Position numbers and translations under genes: made by a program | DNA from: Actinomycetes bacterium | Lineage (GTDB): Bacteria; Actinomycetota; Actinomycetes; Propionibacteriales; Propionibacteriaceae | DNA: 5,101 nucleotides | NCBI GenBank assembly: GCA_029778515.1 | Contig: JAKOQD010000130.1 | Location: 1 to 5,101, forward strand | Direction: 5' to 3' | The notes under the pieces: generated by a model | What the model saw: only the letters and a program-made list of their open reading frames with translations | Told to the model about the DNA's origin: nothing | Database searches by the model: none | In this document: in pieces, positions 1 through 5,101 of the stretch | How positions within the stretch are numbered: the stretch's first letter is position 1 | Layout: each line of letters opens with the position of its first letter

Positions 1-762
1 CGCCCTGGGCCGAACCTACCGCTCATCAGCACGAGGCATTTCGCGGCCCGGCGCGGACGGACGCGGCTCGGTCGACTCGCGGGCCGTTTCATCGAGTCCC
101 GGCTTGCCGCGCAGATCGCGATCAGCCAATACGTCGCCGACCATATCGAGGGGGGCAGTGAGGTGGTCTACCCGGGTGTGATGGACAATCCCGGATCTGA
201 ACGCCCGCGGAGTTGGACGGTGCTGGTGGTGCAGCGACTGGAGCCCGAAAAGCGCACCGACGTCGCCCTGTCAGCGTTCGCCGCCTCCAAACTCGCGGAC
301 GCGGGCTGGCGGCTGCAGGTGGTCGGGGACGGTTCGCAGCGGGAGGCCCTGCAGGAGCAGGCTGCCCGGTCCGGGATCGCGCCGGCCGTGGACTTCCTGG
401 GTTCTCGCGACGACGTCGCCGCCCAGATGACCGCAGCCGGGTTGCTCATCGCTCCTTGCCCGATCGAGGGGTTGGGACTGGTCGTACTCGAAGCCATGGC
501 CGCCGCGTTACCGGTGGTGGCGACGGCCGCCGGCGGCCACCTGGAGACCCTGCCACCCGAGGCCCACGACCTCTGCTTCGAACCTGACGATGTGGGCGCG
601 GCGGCCACGTCCCTTCGCCTGCTCGCCGGCGACGCCGGCTTGCGGGCTCACCTGGGGAGGCTCGGCCACGAACGCCAGCGGGAGAAGTTCACGCCTCAGG
701 TTCAAGCCGAGGCTACCGACCGGGTCTATCGCTCGGTCCTGGTCGGGTCACCTGCCGACTGA
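1..762 (+). CDS. Family GT4 (GT-B fold) glycosyltransferase, 5' end cut by the window
   Basis: The frame is open from base 1 to the TGA at 760-762, giving 253 visible residues; typical GT4 enzymes are about 350-400 aa, so roughly 100-150 N-terminal residues lie outside. Visible residues 9-50 (ISTRHFAARRG, then AAQIAISQYVADHI) match the end of the acceptor-side domain, and VVYPGV (55-60) marks the usual linker into the donor domain. That domain has VVQRLEPEKR (76-85), the counterpart of the GRLxPEKG sugar-nucleotide phosphate-binding motif, then a VVGDG strand, and the EX7E motif from E156 to E164 in EGLGLVVLE, followed by MAAALPVVATAAGG. Known for the family: retaining transfer of a sugar from an activated donor, usually at the cytoplasmic side of the membrane in polysaccharide, glycolipid or glycoprotein synthesis. 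Donor and acceptor cannot be read from sequence. The first in-window ATG or GTG is internal to the domain and is not the true start. Its 3' end overlaps the convergent glycosyltransferase by 37 bp, and no terminator is visible. Confidence 0.93.
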   Translation, partial: RPGPNLPLISTRHFAARRGRTRLGRLAGRFIESRLAAQIAISQYVADHIEGGSEVVYPGVMDNPGSERPRSWTVLVVQRLEPEKRTDVALSAFAASKLADAGWRLQVVGDGSQREALQEQAARSGIAPAVDFLGSRDDVAAQMTAAGLLIAPCPIEGLGLVVLEAMAAALPVVATAAGGHLETLPPEAHDLCFEPDDVGAAATSLRLLAGDAGLRAHLGRLGHERQREKFTPQVQAEATDRVYRSVLVGSPAD

Positions 763-1958
763 GGCCCGCGGCCAAGCGATCGCAGCCAGGCGTCCTCGAT
801 CGTGCTCACCGTCTGCTCGATCGAGAATCGCTGCGCCACCATCACCAGCGCGCGCTCGGCCCGCCGCCTCGCCGCGTCGGGGTCCTGCAGGCTGTGCCGA
901 AGGGCACCCGCCAAAGCGCCGACGTCGGCCGGACGGACGAGAATGCCGAAGGGTGTGACTGCGAACCCCCGACCGCCTAGATCGGCGACGCCTTCGGGGT
1001 CAAGGATCTCTGGTACGCCACCGGCCGCTGTGGCGATCACCGGAACTCCGGCAGCCATCCCCTCCACCACCACCTGACCGAAGGGCTCCGGCACCCCGGA
1101 GGCATGGACCAGCAGTGACAATTCCGCCAGTCGCGCTGAGGGGTGCTCCAGCCAACCCGTGAACTCAATCCGGTCGCTGACCGCGAGCGTCCGCGCGAGC
1201 CGGCGGACCGATGCCTCGTAGTCGGACTCTCCGAAGAGTGCGGTTCCAATCACCTGGAAGCGAGCTTCAGGGAAAACGGACGCAACCGCGTCCGCCGCCA
1301 GAATGAACTCCCGCTGTCCCTTGGTAGGGCTGATCCGTCCGAGCATGCCCACCAGCGGCGTCGCCCCGGAGCGTCCTGCCGCGGCGGTGACAGTCGCGGC
1401 GACTCCGGGGTAGGCGACGACCGCGCGGTCGCGCGCCCGGGGCGGGAGAGTGGCCAGGGTTGCTCGGGAATTGGCGACGATCGATCTCGGCCCCAGCCGA
1501 GCCAGGCATCGCATCAGCGGAGAAAGTCCGCCCGGGAGGTAGTCCGGTGCGAGCCGGTCGTGCACGTGCCAGACCCACGGCAGCCTGGCCAGGGGCGCCG
1601 CGATGGCCACAGTGATGGCCGCCTTCAGCGAGTTGGCCACGACTAGGTCGGCGCGCGCGCGCCGCAGCGCAGCGACCAGGCTGGGCAGGAAGCGCACCAC
1701 GCCGGTGATTCCGGTGACCAAGCCTCGCGGGGTCAGTAGGCCTTTCCTGGAGATGCTGTTCGCCGACGCACCGAGTGGCACCAACTGCACCGAAACACCG
1801 ATCTCGGCGTAGCGGCCCACCATTGGACCGTCAGCAAAACTGATTACTCGGATATCGACCGAGTCCGGGTGAAGCCGCTCCGCGACCCGCAGCGCCGCGA
1901 GTTCTCCGCCGCCGTCCTGGGACGTGTGGTCAACCAGCACGACCCGAAGATTCGTCAT
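726..1958 (-). CDS. Family GT4 (GT-B fold) glycosyltransferase, complete
   Basis: This gene encodes 410 aa, a normal length for GT4. I chose the ATG at 1958 over an in-frame ATG 14 codons upstream (2000) because AAAGGAG lies 4 nt before it and the first beta strand (MTNLRVVLVDHT) starts there. N-terminal domain: GGGE (16-19), the usual glycine-rich loop after strand one, then VVANS (106-110), WHVHD (130-134) and VANSRAT (161-167). Linker: VAYPGV (181-186). C-terminal donor domain: GRISPTKG (207-214) with the phosphate-contacting Arg/Lys pair, FTGWLE (266-271), and EX7E from E291 to E299 in EPFGQVVVE, followed by GMAAGVPVIATAAGGVPEIL. There is no signal peptide or membrane segment, so it is probably cytosolic or membrane-peripheral. 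It shares the C-terminal VATAAGG-type block with the convergent enzyme, so the two are distant relatives. The stop is TAG at 726-728, inside the neighbour's 3' end. The specific sugar and pathway are unknown; polysaccharide or glycoconjugate assembly is the inference. Confidence 0.94.
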   Translation of the reverse strand: MTNLRVVLVDHTSQDGGGELAALRVAERLHPDSVDIRVISFADGPMVGRYAEIGVSVQLVPLGASANSISRKGLLTPRGLVTGITGVVRFLPSLVAALRRARADLVVANSLKAAITVAIAAPLARLPWVWHVHDRLAPDYLPGGLSPLMRCLARLGPRSIVANSRATLATLPPRARDRAVVAYPGVAATVTAAAGRSGATPLVGMLGRISPTKGQREFILAADAVASVFPEARFQVIGTALFGESDYEASVRRLARTLAVSDRIEFTGWLEHPSARLAELSLLVHASGVPEPFGQVVVEGMAAGVPVIATAAGGVPEILDPEGVADLGGRGFAVTPFGILVRPADVGALAGALRHSLQDPDAARRRAERALVMVAQRFSIEQTVSTIEDAWLRSLGRGPQSAGDPTRTER

Positions 1959-1962
1959 CCGG

Positions 1963-1969
1963 CTCCTTT
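1963..1969 (-). promoter_or_regulatory. Shine-Dalgarno site of the minus-strand glycosyltransferase
   Basis: Read on the minus strand this is AAAGGAG, ending 4 nt before the ATG at 1958. It is a near-ideal match to the anti-Shine-Dalgarno sequence and fixes the start 14 codons inside the longest open frame. Confidence 0.8.
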
Positions 1970-1981
1970 CGGGCGCGCCCG
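1970..1981. repeat. 12-bp perfect palindrome beside the glycosyltransferase Shine-Dalgarno site
   Basis: CGGGCGCGCCCG is its own reverse complement and directly abuts the Shine-Dalgarno site on its upstream side in the minus-strand transcript. With no loop bases it would be a poor RNA hairpin, so a protein-binding dyad is the likelier functional reading. In GC-rich DNA a 12-bp palindrome can also arise by chance. Confidence 0.35.
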
Positions 1982-2026
1982 CATTCGCTAATGATCCCAC
2001 GCTTCAGCAGCCACTGAGGCGGGATT

Positions 2027-2050
2027 CCCGGACCCATTCGTTGGGTCGGG
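2027..2050. promoter_or_regulatory. Inverted repeat, possible operator, just upstream of the plus-strand promoter
   Basis: GACCCA (2031-2036) and TGGGTC (2042-2047) form a perfect 6-bp dyad around the 5-nt centre TTCGT. The arms continue as CCC (2027-2029) against GGG (2048-2050) if G2030 bulges out. A second small dyad, CGGGA-T-TCCCG at 2020-2030, overlaps its left arm. The element ends 2 bp before the candidate -35 hexamer, a common position for a regulator site. No T-run follows on either strand, so it does not look like an intrinsic terminator. Confidence 0.4.
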
Positions 2051-2052
2051 CC

Positions 2053-2082
2053 CTGCAAGAGCGCTCCAGAACGGCCTATACT
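2053..2082 (+). promoter_or_regulatory. Candidate sigma-70-type promoter for the leader ORF and large exported protein
   Basis: TATACT at 2077-2082 matches the TATAAT consensus at five of six positions and stands out in GC-rich surroundings. A weak -35 candidate, CTGCAA at 2053-2058, lies 18 bp upstream and matches TTGACA at three positions. Transcription would start near 2089, giving a leader of about 80 nt before the ATG at 2169. I saw no equally good promoter for the divergent glycosyltransferase. Confidence 0.45.
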
Positions 2083-2089
2083 GCGGCTA

Positions 2090-2122
2090 GTTGGACCGGA
2101 GCGTCGGGAGCTCCGCTTCAGC
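2090..2122 (+). other. Potential stem-loop at the 5' end of the plus-strand transcript
   Basis: CGGAGC (2097-2102) and GCTCCG (2110-2115) pair perfectly around the 7-nt loop GTCGGGA. Past one C-C mismatch (2096/2116) the stem continues through 2090-2095 against 2117-2122 with two G-U pairs. It begins almost at the predicted transcription start, where a stem could protect the mRNA or feed a leader switch. No U-run follows, so it is not a standard terminator. Right-hand arm bases overlap the second copy of the 11-bp direct repeat. Confidence 0.35.
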
Positions 2123-2159
2123 AGTCCGGTCTCGGGGGGGGATCGGTCTTGGTCTGTAC

Positions 2160-2167
2160 GGGGGAAG
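2160..2167 (+). promoter_or_regulatory. Weak Shine-Dalgarno site of the leader ORF
   Basis: GGGGGAAG precedes the ATG at 2169 by one base. The purine run could pair with the CCUCC core using one G-U wobble, but spacing is tight. It matters because the large gene's own ATG at 2252 has no such site: the bases before it are CCGGTTCTCATC. Confidence 0.4.
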
Positions 2168-2168
2168 C

Positions 2169-2255
2169 ATGACCAGTCTCGATTATCAGCAGCCGGGCGC
2201 GTTCTCGCGCCGTCCGCCAGCAGTTGGCGACCGCCCCAGCCGGTTCTCATCATGA
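2169..2255 (+). CDS. Possible 28-residue leader peptide ORF overlapping the large gene's start
   Basis: An ATG at 2169 opens a frame ending at TGA 2253-2255. The peptide begins MTSLDYQQPGAF and ends GDRPSRFSS; it is rich in Pro and Arg (four each), with no signal peptide, membrane segment or motif I recognise. Its stop overlaps the next start in the arrangement ATGA, the classic layout for termination-reinitiation coupling. Since the downstream ATG lacks a Shine-Dalgarno site while this one has a purine run, ribosomes may load here and pass to the large gene. The peptide itself may have no function. An alternative is a chance short frame, with the large gene translated from an unrecognised start signal. 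A -1 slip would also join the two frames, but I see no good slippery heptamer. Confidence 0.5.
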   Translation: MTSLDYQQPGAFSRRPPAVGDRPSRFSS

Positions 2256-5101
2256 AGTCCGGACGTCTCGGCCTCACCGTCAAGCTCGGTGCGGTCGCCC
2301 TTGTCGCCGTCGCGTCCGGCGTGGCAGTGGCGTTTTCGGGTATCGGAGTTCCATCCTTCACGCCTACTCCTGAGCCCGCCGAGTCGCGGGATCCTGCCGT
2401 CATCATCGCCAGCGAGGCGGACGATGCGCGCCAGATCGGTGGCGTCTCCGGCCAGGACGTAATTCCGAACTTCCTCACCGCCCGCCGAGGCCCGGAGTCC
2501 ACATCCGCGTTGGCAGACTCGCTGTGGTGGTCCTGGACGGCGCCCAGTGACCGAAAGATGCGGTTCTCCACTGTGGGCAGCGAGATCGACACCGCGATCA
2601 CTGTCCGGGTGGGCGGCTCCAGCGGCACCGTCGTAGTGGCGGCCGATCGGGCTGGCGACCTCGATACCGCCGAAGCCGTGCTGGATGTTGTGGCCGCGCA
2701 GACCTACTCCATCGAGGTCAGCTCGGAGGAACCAGAACCTATGCCGGGTCTGGTCGTCCTTTCCTGGCAGCCTGTCGCGTCCCTCGGAGCGAGTGTGCAG
2801 GCGAGTTCGGCGGCACCCACCGCGACCGCTTCAGGGTCTGCGACCGCGGGCGGGACGGCTTCGACCACGACCGACTCGACCGGCACCGAATCCGCCGCAG
2901 CAGCAACGAGCGACTACGCCGCCGCCGAGATCCCTCTGGTCGGGACGACCGGCGAGAAGCCGCAGTCCAAGTTGTGGCGAGCGCATGGCTCCTGGTGGGC
3001 AGTGCTCGCTTCCGCGGCCCCGTCCGATGCCGGCACCTGGGTTTGGCGCCGTGACGCGGGCATGTGGTCTGCCGTCCTCCGCATCTCGGATCGCACCGAT
3101 GTTCGCGCCGACGTGCTCGATACGGGCTCGGTCGTCCACGTTCTGCTCCACGGCCCGACGACCACTCTCGTGTCTTTGGAGTACGACGGCGCTGCAAACA
3201 CCTACGCGTGGTGGGCGGATCGCCCGACTCCAGCCGCGGTCTCCCTGCCGGGCAGCGAGACCGCGACCATCGACGTCGACAGCACCGGTCGGTTGTGGCT
3301 GGCTACCGAGACTTCGTCCGCCATTCAGGTACGTTGGGCCAACGCTCCGTACAGCACCTTCTCCGCCGCCATCACCGTAGCCTCAGGGATTGACGGCGAC
3401 GACATCTCGGTTGTGACCAAGCTCCCGGGCAAGATCGGCGTGATGTGGTCAAACCAGACCACGAAGCGGTTCGGATTCCGCACGCACACCGACTCCGCCG
3501 CCCCAGGCACCTGGTCGACAGCCGAGCAAGTACCGGCCACCGTGCTCAACCTGGGCGGCGGCGTGGCCGACGACCACCTCAACGTCGCCGTGACCACTGC
3601 CGGCAAGCTCTACGCGGCCGTCAAGACCTCGTACAACACCTCCAACAAGACGGTGATCGCGCTTCTTGTACGCAGCCCGGACGGCACCTGGGATCCGCTT
3701 CGCGAGGTCGACACCAAGGGCACTCGACCGATCGTTCTTGTCGATGAGGACACCAACTCGCTGCGGGTGCTCTACACCGCGAGCGAACAACTCGACGACA
3801 TCCTGTCCAAGACGACCCGACTCGATTCCGTCGACTTTTCGGCCGATCCCGAGGTCGTGCTCCCGGGCGCCTACAACAACGTCACGAGTGCCAAGGCCAA
3901 CGTCGACGGCGAGGCAATGATCCTCGCCGGTGGCGCCACACTGACCGGTACCGTGCGCCTGCCCTGGCTCGATGCCCAGGCTCCCAACGTGCTGAATTCC
4001 GTTGCTACGACCAGTGTCGACACACCGCTCTCGGCCAACTTCAATCTCGGGGCCAACTCCCCCGCGGTGGACCAGGTCGAGGTTATGGAATCACCGGTTT
4101 CGGGGATCCTGACGCTCACCGGCACCACCGGCTTCACCTACCAGCCGGCATCAGGCTTCACCGGCGTCGACTCCTTCACCTTCCGCGCACGCAGTGGATC
4201 AGTCTGGTCGGGAACGGCCACGGTTCGGATCTCGGTGACAACGGCACCTTCGCTGCTGGGGGTATGGAACCTGGACGAGACCGCAGGCGTCTCGGCGTCC
4301 GACGCGTCGGGCTGGCAGCATGACGGGCAGGTGTCCGGTGCCGCAACCTGGGCCACGGGTGTGACTGCCGGAGCCTTGCGCCTGGACGGGTCGTCGGGCA
4401 GGGTGACGATCCCGCATGCCTCGGAACTCAACGCTACGAACACCTTCACGGTTGCCACCTGGGTTCGACCCGAGAAGGTCGCCACCCAATATCTGCTCAA
4501 GAAGGCGGACGGCTCGATGACCGATGGTTACGAGCTCTCGCTGGCCAGCAGCGGCAAGCCCTTCTTCAGGGTGAATCAGGCGAGTTCCGCCGACAGCTAT
4601 CGAGTGAACGCGCCAGCCGTCGTTCCGGCCGATGGCACGACGTGGACGCATCTCGCCGGCACCTTCGATGGCACCCGGCTGCGCCTATACGTGAATGGTG
4701 TCGAGGTGGCTTCAGTTGCCGGGCCGAGCGCGATCGGCCAAAACAACCTCGCCCTCACCTTCGGCGGCCAGCCGAGCGGCGGAGGCGCATTGCAGGGCAG
4801 CCTCGACCAGATCCGGCTCTATTCCCGCACCCTAGCTGCCGCGGAAATCGCGGAGCTGGCCGGCGCGGGGACGCCGACCCCGACGCCAACACCCACGCCA
4901 ACGCCAACCCCCACACCCACCCCTACGCCTACGCCGACACCCACCCCGACGCCCACGCCCACGCCAACCCCTACACCCACGCCAACGACTCCGGCCGAGA
5001 CCGGCTCGGTCGGCAACTGGGCCTTCGACGAAACCAGCGGCACCACCGCCCTCGACAGCTCAGGCCTGGCCAACAACGGAACCCTGGCCACCGGAACCAC
5101 C
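2252..5101 (+). CDS. Large exported mosaic protein: PPC-like, beta-propeller, Ig-like, LamG domains; 3' end cut
   Basis: The frame is open for 950 codons to the window edge. ATG 2252 is the first usable start: codons from 2144 to it include no ATG, GTG or TTG. Residues 1-27 form a signal peptide (K2, R5, K11, hydrophobic 12-27, AVA at 25-27 as the likely cleavage motif). Residues about 50-172 resemble a PPC-type beta domain (LWWSWTAPSD at 91-100, then SEIDTAITVRVGG, QTYSIEV). A Ser/Thr/Ala linker spans 181-226. Residues about 229-575 look like a beta-propeller with DSTGRLWLA (343-351), KIGVMWSNQ (394-402), GVADDHLNVAV (437-447) and TRPIVLVDED (491-500). An Ig/cadherin-like domain ends in GFTYQPASGFTGVDSFTFRA (627-646). 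LamG-like domain 667-869 shows WNLDETAG, WTHLAGTFDG and LRLYVNGV. Thr-Pro repeats (874-914) lead to a second LamG start (WAFDETSG, 923-930). I see no catalytic motif. Surface adhesion or glycan binding is inferred; anchoring, if any, lies beyond the window. Confidence 0.9.
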   Translation, partial: MKSGRLGLTVKLGAVALVAVASGVAVAFSGIGVPSFTPTPEPAESRDPAVIIASEADDARQIGGVSGQDVIPNFLTARRGPESTSALADSLWWSWTAPSDRKMRFSTVGSEIDTAITVRVGGSSGTVVVAADRAGDLDTAEAVLDVVAAQTYSIEVSSEEPEPMPGLVVLSWQPVASLGASVQASSAAPTATASGSATAGGTASTTTDSTGTESAAAATSDYAAAEIPLVGTTGEKPQSKLWRAHGSWWAVLASAAPSDAGTWVWRRDAGMWSAVLRISDRTDVRADVLDTGSVVHVLLHGPTTTLVSLEYDGAANTYAWWADRPTPAAVSLPGSETATIDVDSTGRLWLATETSSAIQVRWANAPYSTFSAAITVASGIDGDDISVVTKLPGKIGVMWSNQTTKRFGFRTHTDSAAPGTWSTAEQVPATVLNLGGGVADDHLNVAVTTAGKLYAAVKTSYNTSNKTVIALLVRSPDGTWDPLREVDTKGTRPIVLVDEDTNSLRVLYTASEQLDDILSKTTRLDSVDFSADPEVVLPGAYNNVTSAKANVDGEAMILAGGATLTGTVRLPWLDAQAPNVLNSVATTSVDTPLSANFNLGANSPAVDQVEVMESPVSGILTLTGTTGFTYQPASGFTGVDSFTFRARSGSVWSGTATVRISVTTAPSLLGVWNLDETAGVSASDASGWQHDGQVSGAATWATGVTAGALRLDGSSGRVTIPHASELNATNTFTVATWVRPEKVATQYLLKKADGSMTDGYELSLASSGKPFFRVNQASSADSYRVNAPAVVPADGTTWTHLAGTFDGTRLRLYVNGVEVASVAGPSAIGQNNLALTFGGQPSGGGALQGSLDQIRLYSRTLAAAEIAELAGAGTPTPTPTPTPTPTPTPTPTPTPTPTPTPTPTPTPTPTPTTPAETGSVGNWAFDETSGTTALDSSGLANNGTLATGTT
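4871..4984 (+). repeat. Thr-Pro dipeptide repeat, 19 units, linking two LamG-like domains
   Basis: In frame this reads as 19 consecutive Thr-Pro pairs (residues 874-911), then TTP. Codons vary: Thr uses ACG ten times, ACC five and ACA four; Pro uses CCC seven, CCA five, CCG four and CCT three. The protein repeat is therefore perfect while the DNA is only a degenerate 6-bp repeat. Such linkers form extended, protease-resistant spacers in secreted proteins and are possible O-glycosylation targets. A shorter version, TPTPEP, follows the signal peptide at residues 37-42. Confidence 0.95.

Larger units (their letters stand above)
2000..2124. repeat. 11-bp direct repeat pair in the divergent intergenic region
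   Basis: CGCTTCAGCAG occurs at 2000-2010 and again at 2114-2124 in the same orientation, 114 bp apart. One copy lies 42 bp upstream of the minus-strand glycosyltransferase start and the other in the probable 5' leader of the plus-strand transcript. A repeated operator element for a regulator of both genes is possible; chance is not excluded. Confidence 0.3.

Noticed and set aside
168..608. Minus-strand open frame opposite the first glycosyltransferase
   Set aside because: Antisense shadow of a gene with clear GT4 motifs; low-complexity Ala/Ser/Arg content and no recognisable domain.
726..800. A bidirectional terminator between the convergent genes
   Set aside because: No GC-rich stem followed by a T-run is present on either strand in or near the overlap.
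1650..1663. GC alternating palindrome GGCGCGCGCGCGCC
   Set aside because: It falls inside the second glycosyltransferase and encodes part of its RRARAD helix; alternating GC is expected from Arg/Ala codons.
1959..2080. A promoter for the minus-strand glycosyltransferase
   Set aside because: I looked for -10 and -35 hexamers on the minus strand upstream of 1958 and found only poor matches around 1985-1995, so I do not annotate one, though one presumably exists.
1930..2628. Minus-strand open frame of 232 codons spanning the intergenic region
   Set aside because: It overlaps the well-supported glycosyltransferase start in another frame and the signal peptide region of the large gene, and it shows no motif or plausible domain.
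2685..3380. Plus-strand open frame of 231 codons, Arg/Pro-rich
   Set aside because: It lies wholly inside the large gene in another frame and has the Arg/Pro/Ser-rich composition typical of shadow frames in GC-rich DNA.
2936..3976. Sialidase or other glycoside hydrolase assignment for the propeller region
   Set aside because: No clear Asp-box repeats or catalytic Arg triad or Tyr/Glu pair could be identified by eye, so an enzyme name would be unsupported.
4819..5100. Minus-strand open frame encoding a long Gly-Val repeat
   Set aside because: It is the antisense reading of the Thr-Pro codons (ACN CCN) in the large plus-strand gene; its remaining residues show no recognisable domain.

Overview
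The window looks like chromosomal DNA from a GC-rich bacterium. Codon third positions are mostly G or C, genes start with ATG, and one gene has a clear Shine-Dalgarno site. Actinomycetota and high-GC Chloroflexota both fit. Long Thr-Pro linkers joining LamG-type domains in secreted proteins are familiar from Chloroflexota, so I lean that way, but the window has no phylogenetic marker to decide it. There is no tRNA, rRNA, CRISPR array, transposase or integrase.

Layout: (1) 1-762, plus strand: the C-terminal part of a family GT4 glycosyltransferase that enters from beyond the left edge. (2) 726-1958, minus strand: a complete second GT4 glycosyltransferase of 410 aa, convergent with the first and overlapping its 3' end by 37 bp. 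(3) 1959-2168: a 210-bp divergent intergenic region with a strong Shine-Dalgarno site for the minus-strand gene, a candidate plus-strand promoter, several inverted repeats, an 11-bp direct repeat and a run of eight G. (4) 2169-2255, plus strand: a possible 28-codon leader ORF whose stop overlaps the next start codon (ATGA). (5) 2252-5101 and beyond, plus strand: the start of a very large exported mosaic protein, open for 950 codons to the right edge. It has a signal peptide, a PPC-like beta domain, a Ser/Thr/Ala linker, a probable beta-propeller of about 350 residues, an Ig/cadherin-like domain, a LamG-like domain, 19 Thr-Pro units and the start of a second LamG-like domain.

How they may fit together: two GT4 enzymes suggest a locus for surface polysaccharide or other glycoconjugate synthesis. 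The large protein is probably displayed or released at the cell surface and may bind carbohydrate or another ligand through its LamG and propeller domains. This link rests on adjacency only. The most unusual part is the front of the large gene: its ATG has no visible Shine-Dalgarno site, and it appears to be read through coupling to the small leader ORF.
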